NCBI GenBank assembly: GCA_910585665.1
Contig: CAJUFI010000102.1
Coordinates: 1-8,090 of the forward strand
DNA from: an uncultured Acetatifactor sp.
GTDB lineage: Bacteria; Bacillota; Clostridia; Lachnospirales; Lachnospiraceae
DNA: 8,090 nucleotides
Reading direction: 5' to 3'
In this document: positions 1 to 6,190 of the stretch, in pieces
Position numbering within the stretch: position 1 is the stretch's first letter
How the letters are laid out: every line of letters begins with the position of its first letter
The notes under the pieces: model-generated
What the model saw: only the letters and a program-made list of their open reading frames with translations
What the model was told of the DNA's origin: nothing
The model's database searches: none
Position numbers and translations under genes: made by a program

Positions 1-2
1 GT

Positions 3-83
3 TGGGATAATTATATCATGGAATATGCTCAGGATGAAGATATATTTTTCCATTTTCATAAGGAATTGTCTACAAATAACTGA
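3..83 (+). CDS. Possible 3' end of an unidentified gene entering from the left edge
   Basis: The third forward frame is open from the window edge and reads WDNYIMEYAQDEDIFFHFHK followed by ELSTNN and a TGA at 81-83. The composition (acidic and aromatic, no odd codons) looks like a real protein C-terminus, and it is more AT-rich than the other genes. The last residues are encoded by the inverted-repeat element that starts at 62. If the element and one TAA copy are removed, the frame reads on as NVLTK and stops at 178-180. That would fit an insertion into the last codons of the gene. The fragment is too short to identify. A competing minus-strand frame (MKMEKYIFILSIFHD...) is also open to the edge, so the assignment is weak. 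Confidence 0.3.
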   Translation, partial: WDNYIMEYAQDEDIFFHFHKELSTNN

Positions 84-161
84 TGCGAGTTTATAGCCGT
101 TTTCGTTGTATTTCTGGGCTTTCTCCTAAACAAGTTGCATCAGTTATTTTCCGACAATTCC
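62..161. mobile_element. 100-bp miniature inverted-repeat element (MITE-like)
   Basis: The arms 62-86 and 137-161 are inverted copies of each other: 22 of 25 bases match, and the three mismatches are contiguous (71-73 against 150-152). Each arm begins GGAATTGTC at the outer end, and the 50-base loop (87-136) has no coding capacity. The element is bounded by TAA at 59-61 and TAA at 162-164, which could be a 3-bp target duplication. Size, terminal inverted repeats and lack of a transposase fit a non-autonomous element mobilised in trans. A relative sits at 2248-2325 and another copy of the end begins at 8020, so it belongs to a repeat family. I do not recognise the parent insertion sequence. 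Confidence 0.65.
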
Positions 162-171
162 TAACGTTTTG

Positions 172-224
172 ACAAAATAAAAATGCCCTCTTCCAGGCGA
201 CAAGCGGCTCCCGCTTCACTTGTC
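172..224 (-). terminator. Likely Rho-independent terminator after the GNAT gene
   Basis: Read on the minus strand, a hairpin-rich stretch (AAGCGG-GAG-CCGCTT inside 204-216, then GCCT...AGGGC at 198-186) is followed by a T-rich run, CATTTTTATTTTGTC. It lies about 130 bases past the stop of the acetyltransferase, the last minus-strand gene. The rest of 225-356 shows no convincing gene or motif. Confidence 0.45.
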
Positions 225-356
225 TGCCCGGAAGGGAACATATAAGACTTTCGTTCTGCTGCATTCTGCGCTGCCCTGGCCAAAGCCCTTTGCCAATGTC
301 CTGTCTTCGTCCTCCGCAGGCGCAAGCGCATGACAGGATGCGCATTTCCCTGCCAT

Positions 357-755
357 CTATTCCTGTATTTCCATCAATTGCCCCATTCCGGTGGAACGGA
401 CCAAGAACCCGAACTTTTCGTAAAAAGGCTCTTTCCCCTTCACTGCCGTCAGGCCTATATCTATGATCGTGCCGGGCACGGCAGCGCTTTTGATATGCTC
501 CAGGAGCCTGTTCACGATGCTTTTCCCGATTCCCTTTCCCTGGTATTCCGGCAGGACAACGATTTCCTGCAGGTACCAGTACATGGCTCCGTCACCCACA
601 AGCCTCCCCATTCCCACGACTTGCCCGCCGCATATGGCGGAGACGTTGAACAGTCCGTTTTTCAGCGCTTTTTCGACTTGGGGTAAAGGCCTCTCTATAA
701 ATCCGGCAGCCATTTTCAACTGGACAAAATCTTCTGCGCTTAATACATCGTCCAC
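357..755 (-). CDS. GNAT family N-acetyltransferase (start uncertain)
   Basis: This is a 132-residue GNAT acetyltransferase counted from a GTG at 755. The acetyl-CoA-binding motif A is clear: IVVLPEYQGKGIGKSIVNRL (residues 65-84), with the Q-x-x-G-x-G pyrophosphate loop at 72-77. A second signature, FYEKFGF (111-117), is the usual C-terminal motif. The protein is cytoplasmic; the substrate is unknown. The family normally begins with a beta strand like KIRYELV, and exactly those residues are encoded just upstream of the GTG, so the real start should lie further up. However, the only well-placed ATG (778-776), nine bases after an AGGAGG at 788-793, is one base out of frame. Either a GTG or rare start is used, or there is a single-base indel in the AAA run at 772-774. 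The gene follows the amidohydrolase by about 60-80 bases without a visible terminator, so co-transcription is likely. Confidence 0.85.
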   Translation of the reverse strand: MDDVLSAEDFVQLKMAAGFIERPLPQVEKALKNGLFNVSAICGGQVVGMGRLVGDGAMYWYLQEIVVLPEYQGKGIGKSIVNRLLEHIKSAAVPGTIIDIGLTAVKGKEPFYEKFGFLVRSTGMGQLMEIQE

Positions 756-787
756 CAGTTCATACCGTATCTTTCCATCGGCGCCTG

Positions 788-793
788 CCTCCT
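788..793 (-). promoter_or_regulatory. Strong ribosome binding site upstream of the GNAT gene
   Basis: AGGAGG on the minus strand is followed nine bases later by an ATG at 778-776. That ATG opens a 12-codon frame ending in TAA, one base out of phase with the acetyltransferase. The site therefore points at a start that does not lead into the gene as written, and it decides how the start of that gene is read. Confidence 0.6.
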
Positions 794-836
794 GTTTTCA
801 CATTTCCTGCATTCGCACAGCCTGTCCGGCTCACAA

Positions 837-2060
837 TCACTCTGTGCAGACTCTCTTCCCGTCAATGAACACATGCTTCACCTTCGTGGACACTTCAAAA
901 GGACACCCGTCCGTAATGACCATATCCGCATCCTTCCCCACTTCCAGAGAGCCTACCCTGTCCGCAATCCCCGCGTGCTTCGCGGGATTGATGGTGATGG
1001 CCTGGAGGGCGGCAAAGGGATCCATACCGGCCTGTACCGCCAGTCCCGCGCACAGGGGCAGATACTCCTGGGGAATCACCGGGGAGTCCGTGATGATGGA
1101 CACCTGGCAGCCCGCAGCCGCCAGAACGCCAGGCGTAATCCAGCTCTTGTTGCGCAGCTCGAACTTGGACGCGCTGGTAAGGGTAGGCCCCACCGCCAGC
1201 GGCACGTTCTCCTTCGCCAGCTCCTCCACAATCAGATGCCCCTCCGTCACATGCTCCAGCGTAATCTTCAGGTCGAATTCCCGTGCGATCCGCAGGGCAG
1301 TGAACAGATCCTCCGCAGCATGGGCATGGGCCTTTAAAGGAATCTCCTTTTTCATCACAGGAATCATGGCCTCCAGCTTCATGTCAAAGGCAGGCCGTTT
1401 GGAGACGTCGTCCCCTGCCGCCTCCTTCTTCTCCATGTACTCCCTGGCCTTGAACAGGGTCTCCCGCAGAAGCGCCGCCGTGGTCATGCGGCTGGAGTCC
1501 TTCTTGTCCCGGTACACACGCTTGGGATTCTCGCCGAAAGCGCATTTCATGGCCACACCGTCCCGGACTACCATGTCGTCCACCCGTTTGCCCACAGTCT
1601 TAATTGTGGTAAAAGTACCTCCCAGCACGTTTGCGCTGCCAGGCCCCACGCAGACACAGGTCACCCCTGCCGCAGCCGCCTTGGGAAGCGCCGGATCCAT
1701 GGATTTCACGCCGTCGATGCCCCGCATCTGGGGACTGATGATATCGTTGAGCTCATTGTAATCCATCCCCTCATAGCCGATGCCGTAGCCGTCCAGGCCG
1801 ATGTGCCCGTGAGCCTCCACAAAGCCGGGGTATACCTGTAACCCTTCCGCGTCCACGATTTCCGTTCCCGCCGGGATTTCCATGGAATGCCTTCCTTCCA
1901 TGGAATGCTTTCCTTCCATGGAATGCCTTCCTTCCATGGAAGGCCCCCCTTCCATATGTTCCCTGATTGCCTTGATTTTGCCGTCCTCCACCAAAATGTC
2001 CGCCAGAAACCCTTCTCTGTGCACACCGTCATGCACCGTTCCGTTCTTAATACAAAGCAT
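837..2060 (-). CDS. Metal-dependent amidohydrolase (imidazolonepropionase/prolidase-like, COG1228 type)
   Basis: This 407-residue protein belongs to the amidohydrolase superfamily. It would hydrolyse C-N (amide or cyclic amide) bonds using one or two active-site metals in a TIM barrel. Visible motifs in order: an N-terminal beta-sandwich strand (LCIKNGTVHDG), the metal-binding HxH in VEAHGHIGLDG (H84, H86), KAHAHAAED (H245, H247), LEHVTEGH (H270, H275) and the catalytic Asp in IITDSPV (D325). A C-terminal sandwich segment follows, with the typical GSLEVGKDADMVITDG. Length is normal for the family. The ATG at 2060 is preceded by AAGGAGGAGG at 2074-2065, which fixes the start. Residues 35-62 hold a repeat of SMEGRH-like hexapeptides where relatives have a simple loop. 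It resembles COG1228 enzymes annotated as imidazolonepropionase-like or Xaa-Pro dipeptidase-like; the substrate cannot be told from sequence. No hut or other pathway genes are nearby. Confidence 0.9.
   Translation of the reverse strand: MLCIKNGTVHDGVHREGFLADILVEDGKIKAIREHMEGGPSMEGRHSMEGKHSMEGRHSMEIPAGTEIVDAEGLQVYPGFVEAHGHIGLDGYGIGYEGMDYNELNDIISPQMRGIDGVKSMDPALPKAAAAGVTCVCVGPGSANVLGGTFTTIKTVGKRVDDMVVRDGVAMKCAFGENPKRVYRDKKDSSRMTTAALLRETLFKAREYMEKKEAAGDDVSKRPAFDMKLEAMIPVMKKEIPLKAHAHAAEDLFTALRIAREFDLKITLEHVTEGHLIVEELAKENVPLAVGPTLTSASKFELRNKSWITPGVLAAAGCQVSIITDSPVIPQEYLPLCAGLAVQAGMDPFAALQAITINPAKHAGIADRVGSLEVGKDADMVITDGCPFEVSTKVKHVFIDGKRVCTE
1878..1949. repeat. 18-bp tandem repeat, four copies, inside the amidohydrolase gene
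   Basis: Units start at 1878, 1896, 1914 and 1932. The consensus on the plus strand is TTCCATGGAATGCCTTCC; the second unit has one change, the fourth is diverged in its second half, and a partial fifth follows at 1950. Every full unit contains the perfect 10-bp palindrome TTCCATGGAA. The unit is a multiple of three bases, so copy-number change keeps the frame and only adds or removes SMEGRH/SMEGKH hexapeptides. On the coding strand each unit reads GGAAGGCATTCCATG, so it also mimics a ribosome binding site ahead of an in-frame ATG. Confidence 0.9.
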
Positions 2061-2064
2061 CCTT

Positions 2065-2074
2065 CCTCCTCCTT
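2065..2074 (-). promoter_or_regulatory. Ribosome binding site of the amidohydrolase
   Basis: AAGGAGGAGG on the minus strand lies 4 bases from the ATG at 2060-2058 (about 7 from the inner GGAGG core). It is a near-perfect Shine-Dalgarno and fixes the start codon. Confidence 0.8.
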
Positions 2075-2247
2075 ATTTTCGTTCCGCATCTGTCCCGCCA
2101 GTACCCGGACATGGGCAGAGAATTTCCGGCCGCGAAAGGAACTCTTTCCAGCCCTCTCAACTTTCCTTCAAAACATTCTCTCGCTGATCACTGATTCCGT
2201 CCCAGCTTCCGGCAGTCTCAAATACCCGCCCATATCGCCTGTTTCGG

Positions 2248-2325
2248 CTTGTCCGGGTTAGGCAAAAGCGCGGGAATACAATAAAAACCGCCATAAACTT
2301 GTAGCAGTTATTTGTAGCCAATCCC
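2248..2325 (-). repeat. Diverged relative of the 62-161 element, inverted
   Basis: Read on the minus strand from 2325, this stretch aligns with 62-134. Both have GGATTG/GGAATTG, then CTACAAATAACTG, AGTTTAT, GC.GTTTT, TTGTATT, GCTTT and CCTAA, and end in ACAAG. A hand alignment gives roughly four matches in five bases over about 68 columns. I could not find the second inverted arm, so it is either an eroded copy or the left end of a longer element. It starts about 10 bases past the stop codon of the protease gene. The rest of the gap to the amidohydrolase (2061-2247) shows no gene and no convincing terminator. Confidence 0.6.
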
Positions 2326-2335
2326 ATACTGCCTG

Positions 2336-3877
2336 TCAGTAGACATACGGCACTCTCCCTGTAATCTCCTCATAACAGCTCAGTATCCCGTCCAGCGGGA
2401 CACACCAGTATCTGGTAGGCTCCGTGGAATAGGCGAACGCCATGCAGATCAGATTTCCGTAACCGTCCAGCACCGCCGAGCCGGAGTCACCATGCACCAG
2501 TTCCAGTGTCACTTCTGTGTGGGGTCTTTGGTCGAACCAGTCAAAATCCTGTTTTATCTTAATCAGATTTCCTGTACTGGTATGCACCAGGCCGCCGCTT
2601 TTGTCCACCCGCTCCAGAGCCAGGACAATGTCCTGTTGATTCAGGCTCTCCCAGTATGTCCTGTCAATATGTACTGTCATGAGCCGCTCCAAAAGCTCCT
2701 CCGGCACATCGGAACGCGCCACTTCCACCACGCCCACGTCATAGACCTCGCTGGTTCCCAGGCGCTTCCCCGGAATCTTCGTCCCGTCAAAGAAGAAGAC
2801 GTCCCAGTCCGCAAATTTTTCCAGCACATGGTTATTCGTACAGATATATACGGTATCTTCCGTTATCTCCATGATATAACCGGAACCGGCGCTATAACCC
2901 CCCTGACCTGTGCTGTGATAAAGCTGCACGATTGCCGGACGCATATATTCCAGCGTCTCCCCCATGTCCTCATGCTCTGAGACGCCTCCATCGTAAATGT
3001 TGGGCGCTCCCAGAATGCAGTCTACACGGTAGTCAATCTGCCGCTGTCCGATCAGCTCCTGTATGTCCTCCGGGGCTGCCACCACCACCTGTGTCTCCTC
3101 CACCGTCTCCAGCCCGTACCCGTCCCGGGACAGGTAACGAAGTTTGTATACGCCTTCCTGATCCAGCCGCACCCCGGAATCGTCTAACTGTATGGACTCC
3201 GTCAAATCCCCGTCCAAATCGTCCCGGGCAGTCACCAGTTCCAGAAAATCCGGGGCGCTTCCCGGAATTACATAAAAACTGCGGACTCCGTCAATAGACG
3301 GCGGCGTGTCCACAATGGCCGAAACCTCTCCCCGTGTCTCATTGCCCGCACGGTCTCTGGCGAGTATTTCCAGCGTATATTCCCCCGCCTGGTCAAAGCG
3401 AATCTCCGAAAGCGGCTCTCCCTCTTCCAGGAAAAACGCCTGTGTCCTACGATCCACATCCTCCACGCCCGCAATCACGTCCTCCACTGCACAGTTCCTG
3501 CCTGTGGCCAGATAGACCTGACTCTCCCTCCACAGAATCTCCGGGGACACCGTATCCTGAATCGTAATCTCATAGACGAACGCTTTCTTTCCGTGGCGGA
3601 CAACGGCCTGATAAGTACCCGTCTCCTTCTCATTCACCTGAGACAAATCCAGCTCTCCCAGATGGACTGACCAGTCAGTACCTGTCAGATAGTCTTCAAT
3701 GTCCCGGCTGACTTCATTGCCGTACTCGTAAGTCATTGTCTGAAAAACCGGTTCGACTTTATATATCAGAAAATAGAACAGAAACGCTCCTGTCCCTATC
3801 AGAACCATGCACAGGATACAGACAACCACACTCTTCCATCTGTTTTTCACATCATTACTTTCCAATTCGGTCACCAT
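2336..3877 (-). CDS. Membrane-anchored trypsin-like serine protease with N-terminal Ig-like domains
   Basis: This 513-residue protein has a short basic cytoplasmic N-terminus and one hydrophobic segment (about residues 17-39), which predicts a signal anchor with the rest outside. Three beta-rich Ig-like modules follow: about 48-107, 108-190 (ending ILARDRAGNE) and 191-268. The third carries ARDDLDGDLTESI and later GVYKLRYLSRDGYG, the pattern of DUF5011/bacterial Ig-like domains. Residues about 310-513 form a chymotrypsin-fold protease with a plausible triad: H350 in TNNHVLE, D380 in YDVGVVEV and S465 in HGDSGSAV. All three key residues are present, so it should be active. Its job is probably surface or wall-associated proteolysis; the substrate is unknown. 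The ATG at 3877 has GGAAGGG about seven bases upstream. The neighbouring gene upstream codes for a lipoprotein that also faces outward. The annotation of fold and topology is firm; the role is inference. Confidence 0.88.
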   Translation of the reverse strand: MVTELESNDVKNRWKSVVVCILCMVLIGTGAFLFYFLIYKVEPVFQTMTYEYGNEVSRDIEDYLTGTDWSVHLGELDLSQVNEKETGTYQAVVRHGKKAFVYEITIQDTVSPEILWRESQVYLATGRNCAVEDVIAGVEDVDRRTQAFFLEEGEPLSEIRFDQAGEYTLEILARDRAGNETRGEVSAIVDTPPSIDGVRSFYVIPGSAPDFLELVTARDDLDGDLTESIQLDDSGVRLDQEGVYKLRYLSRDGYGLETVEETQVVVAAPEDIQELIGQRQIDYRVDCILGAPNIYDGGVSEHEDMGETLEYMRPAIVQLYHSTGQGGYSAGSGYIMEITEDTVYICTNNHVLEKFADWDVFFFDGTKIPGKRLGTSEVYDVGVVEVARSDVPEELLERLMTVHIDRTYWESLNQQDIVLALERVDKSGGLVHTSTGNLIKIKQDFDWFDQRPHTEVTLELVHGDSGSAVLDGYGNLICMAFAYSTEPTRYWCVPLDGILSCYEEITGRVPYVY

Positions 3878-3923
3878 CCTTCAACCCTTCCGCTCCGATT
3901 CCCTTATCAATCCTTTCTCTACC

Positions 3924-3952
3924 AGATTAGCATTCAGGTTCCTGTTTGTCAA
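3924..3952 (-). promoter_or_regulatory. Predicted sigma-A promoter for the protease gene
   Basis: The minus strand has a consensus -35 TTGACA (3952-3947), a 17-base spacer and TAATCT (3929-3924) preceded by TGC, an extended -10 motif. This would start transcription near 3917, about 40 bases ahead of the protease ATG. It lies just past the stop of the CapA-family gene. No terminator is visible in the 105-base gap, so read-through from that gene is also possible. The -10 hexamer itself matches the consensus poorly (3 of 6). Confidence 0.5.
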
Positions 3953-3982
3953 CGGCTGCAAAATGCCGATATGGAGATACTT

Positions 3983-5449
3983 CTACTGATTCTGTCCAAA
4001 GACATTCTGCACCAGCTGTCTGCAGTATTCCAGCGAAAAGGTGCTGTCCTGTTTCACGATTTCGTTCCGTTCTGCCAGTCCTTCTGTGTATCTGTCCAGA
4101 GGATAGACCGTGACGCCCCCGAAGCCCTGTTCTACATGGCAGACCAAAGGCTCCGCATCGTAGGCCTTTATGACAGCTTCTCCGGCATCGTCCAGCCCGA
4201 TGGTCACCCTGGCCATGCCGCCCACCATCCGGTTGGCCACCCCGGCGCCGGTGCCGGAAGTCCAGTTCACGAAATTGCCCAGGGAATAATAGACCAGGGA
4301 GGCTCCCACCCATCCCACGGGCTCAATCACATGAGGATGGGTGCCCAGAATCAGGTCTGCACCGTTTTCCGCAAACAGTGCGGCCCACTCCTCCTGTTCC
4401 CTGGTTGCGCTCAAGGTATACTCCGTCCCCCAGTGAGGGCAGACTACCACAAAGTCCGCCAGTTCTCCGGCTCTGCGCAAATCCTCCGCCACCCTTTCCC
4501 TGTCCAGCAGATCTACGGCATAGGGCATGTCCCCGGGAAGGGGGATGCCGTTGGTGCCGTAAGTGTAGTTCAGGATGGCTATCCGAATCCCCTGCTGCTC
4601 ATACACATAGATTTCCTGCTGCGCTTCCTGGCTGTCATGGATGCCCAGCACCGCTATGTCGGGGTAATTCTCCTGCCAGAAGGAAAGACAGTTCAGGATG
4701 CCTTTCTTTCCTTTGTCCAGAGCATGGTTGGTGGCATGGAGGATGACATCGAAGCCAGTGTCCGCCAGGGCGTCCCCCAGCTCGTAGGGCGCGTTGAATG
4801 CCGGATAGCCGGAGACTCCAAGCTGCGCCCCGCCCAGGATGACTTCCTGGTTCACCAGCGCCAGATCTGCCGCCTGGATTTCTTCCTTCATCTGGGCGAA
4901 GACTGCACTGAAGTCATAGTTTCCGTCCTCCCGCAGACCGCTTTCCGCCACCGGCGTGTGCAGCAGAATGTCGCCTACCATCACCAGCGTGATTTCCGGT
5001 TCACCGGCCGACTCTGCCCGCTCCTGGCCAGTATCCCCGGGCCGCCCTCCGACAGGCTCATCGGCAGCAGTTCCGGGCAATCCTTCGCCGTTTTCTCCAG
5101 AGGCATTCCCTGTTGACGCTTCACCTGAACTCCCCGGCGCTTCACCGTTTGCTTCTGCGCCGGGATTCCCTTCCGCCCAACCAACTCCTCCGGCCAGGTT
5201 CCCATCGGATTCCCCTGGGGGTTTTTCTGCCGCTTCCCCGGCCAGTCCTCTATCAGGCTCTCCTATGGCTTGTCCGTCAGATTCTCCGATAGATATCAGA
5301 ATATCATCTGTTCCACGGGCACCGTCTCCTGTCTCCTGCCCGTCTGCGCAGCCCGCCAAAAGCACGGCCATGGCCAGCCCGCAGACCCGCCGCCGAAGGC
5401 GGCACCAGCCCTCTCTATTCTTTCCACATTTAGTCCTTCCCTTTTTCAT
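3983..5449 (-). CDS. CapA-family (poly-gamma-glutamate synthesis-like) lipoprotein
   Basis: From the ATG at 5449 this is a 488-residue lipoprotein. Residues 1-33 form a basic, then hydrophobic signal peptide ending in the lipobox LLAG-C34, predicting lipid anchoring on the outer face of the membrane. Residues about 36-150 are a Gly/Glu/Ala/Pro-rich unstructured stalk. Residues about 152-420 are a CapA domain with the calcineurin-like metallophosphatase fold. Visible motifs are MVGDILLH (D160), LVNQEV (N200), ATNHALD (N241, H242), CPHWGTEY (H339) and GTHPHV (H371, H373). CapA/PgsA proteins take part in poly-gamma-glutamate capsule export, but no capB or capC is present, so a capsule role is unproven; stand-alone homologues are common in Clostridia. 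GGAAAGG at 5460-5454 supports this start. The frame also extends to a TTG at 5584 with AGGAGG seven bases before it, but that would bury the signal peptide 45 residues further in, so I prefer 5449. Confidence 0.85.
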   Translation of the reverse strand: MKKGRTKCGKNREGWCRLRRRVCGLAMAVLLAGCADGQETGDGARGTDDILISIGESDGQAIGEPDRGLAGEAAEKPPGESDGNLAGGVGWAEGNPGAEANGEAPGSSGEASTGNASGENGEGLPGTAADEPVGGRPGDTGQERAESAGEPEITLVMVGDILLHTPVAESGLREDGNYDFSAVFAQMKEEIQAADLALVNQEVILGGAQLGVSGYPAFNAPYELGDALADTGFDVILHATNHALDKGKKGILNCLSFWQENYPDIAVLGIHDSQEAQQEIYVYEQQGIRIAILNYTYGTNGIPLPGDMPYAVDLLDRERVAEDLRRAGELADFVVVCPHWGTEYTLSATREQEEWAALFAENGADLILGTHPHVIEPVGWVGASLVYYSLGNFVNWTSGTGAGVANRMVGGMARVTIGLDDAGEAVIKAYDAEPLVCHVEQGFGGVTVYPLDRYTEGLAERNEIVKQDSTFSLEYCRQLVQNVFGQNQ

Positions 5450-5514
5450 AAATCCTTTCCCGCTCCTACTGAAAATCTGAATCTCCTGTTTTCGCTCCGA
5501 TACGACGCTCCATT

Positions 5515-5540
5515 GGTTCCTATTGCCTGCATTAATATGG
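5515..5540. repeat. Imperfect direct repeat, copy 1 (leader of the CapA-family gene)
   Basis: Contains TTGCCTGCATTAATATGG with flanking TTCCT. It matches 5611-5635, about 95 bases away, in roughly 20 of 25 positions. Weaker similarity continues beyond the core (GCTCTGATATAG against GCTCTGTTATGG), suggesting an old tandem duplication of about 95 bp. Confidence 0.4.
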
Positions 5541-5591
5541 TTTTTTCTCTTTTCCGCTATCTGCTCTGATATAGCTTTCCTCAAGATTCTG

Positions 5592-5597
5592 CCTCCT
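5592..5597 (-). promoter_or_regulatory. AGGAGG ahead of an in-frame TTG (alternative start of the CapA-family gene)
   Basis: AGGAGG on the minus strand lies seven bases from a TTG at 5584-5582 that is in frame with the lipoprotein gene. If used, it would add 45 residues (MRKAISEQIAEKRKN...). The signal peptide position argues against this being the start of the mature lipoprotein. It may instead be a chance match or a relic of duplicated leader sequence. Confidence 0.3.
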
Positions 5598-5610
5598 GCG
5601 CCAACATGAT

Positions 5611-5635
5611 GTTTCCTCTGCCTGCATTGATATGG
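5611..5635. repeat. Imperfect direct repeat, copy 2
   Basis: Contains CTGCCTGCATTGATATGG with flanking TTTCCT, matching copy 1 at 5515-5540. The surrounding non-coding stretch (5450-5748) otherwise shows only weak promoter-like sequences on the minus strand; I could not choose a promoter for the lipoprotein gene with confidence. Confidence 0.4.
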
Positions 5636-5748
5636 ATATGACGCGCTCTTTATCCGCTCTGTTATGGAACTCCTTCGTTTCTATCGCTTGCCTTGGCCGG
5701 AAGCAGCATGGCCGCTTAGCATTTCAACAGCGCCGCCAGACCGGCAAT

Positions 5749-5778
5749 CGAAAAAATGCCCTGTTCAGGCATTTTTCG
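5749..5778 (-). terminator. Rho-independent terminator closing the glycyl-radical locus
   Basis: A stem of CGAAAAATGCC pairs with GGCATTTTTTCG around a short loop (5761-5767). On the minus strand the stem runs directly into T6, a good intrinsic terminator about 130 bases past the activase stop. The plus strand also ends in T5, so it could work in both directions. It separates the glycyl-radical genes from the lipoprotein gene. The 130 bases between activase stop and hairpin show nothing else. Confidence 0.7.
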
Positions 5779-5911
5779 AGTTTGAGAATACAGCCATTCT
5801 CTCCTTATTATACATTCATTCGCCCCATTGCACAACTATGTTTTCAGACCTAAAACCGGCCTGGAACAATCATCTAAAGCCTGCCGCTTCCCTGTCCTTC
5901 AGAACAATCCG

Positions 5912-6190
5912 TCAGCCCCTTCTCACTTCCACCCGGGACATGGACTCCACACAGCGAATCCAGTCCGCCACCGTCTCCTTCTCTGGAAAGTCCAGCCCCG
6001 CCAGCCTATACTCCTTCCCCAGCATAGCCGCCTTGTCCCGTCCCAGCGGATGATAGGGTTCAATCTCTACCCTCAGAATCTTACCGAACCTGTTTGCCGT
6101 ATCCGCAATCCCCTGAAAATGCTCCTCACAATCGTTCAGTGTCGGGATAATCGGGCAGCGCAGCACAATATCTTTCCCCTCATAAAGCAT
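5912..6190 (-). pseudogene. Glycyl-radical enzyme activating protein, C-terminal remnant
   Basis: This 92-residue frame reads GKDIVLRCPIIPTLND, then VEIEPYHPLGRDKAAMLGKEY, FPEKETVADWI and a normal C-terminus. These are the last barrel strands of the radical-SAM activases of the PFL-activase type, which open the SAM cofactor to install the glycyl radical. Intact family members are about 260-310 residues. The first two thirds, including the CxxxCxxC cluster motif and the SAM-binding strands, are absent here and nowhere else in the window. The ATG at 6190 overlaps the end of the glycyl radical enzyme by 11 bases and has no good ribosome binding site; it appears to be an internal Met at a deletion junction. 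It cannot activate anything by itself. Certain as to family; whether the deletion is biological or an assembly artefact is open. Confidence 0.85.

Noticed and set aside
91..345. An 84-codon minus-strand frame past the acetyltransferase
   Set aside because: It runs through a terminator-like hairpin and into the inverted-repeat element, has no ribosome binding site and no recognisable domain.
463..1761. A 432-codon plus-strand frame across the acetyltransferase and amidohydrolase genes
   Set aside because: It crosses two real minus-strand genes and the gap between them, is rich in Ser/Pro/Thr and has no recognisable domain.
1878..1949. The tandem palindromes as a possible CRISPR array
   Set aside because: Units are contiguous 18-mers without variable spacers and lie in frame within an enzyme gene.
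3971..5116. A 381-codon plus-strand frame opposite the CapA-family gene
   Set aside because: It is an antisense shadow; the minus strand has a signal peptide, lipobox and metallophosphatase motifs.
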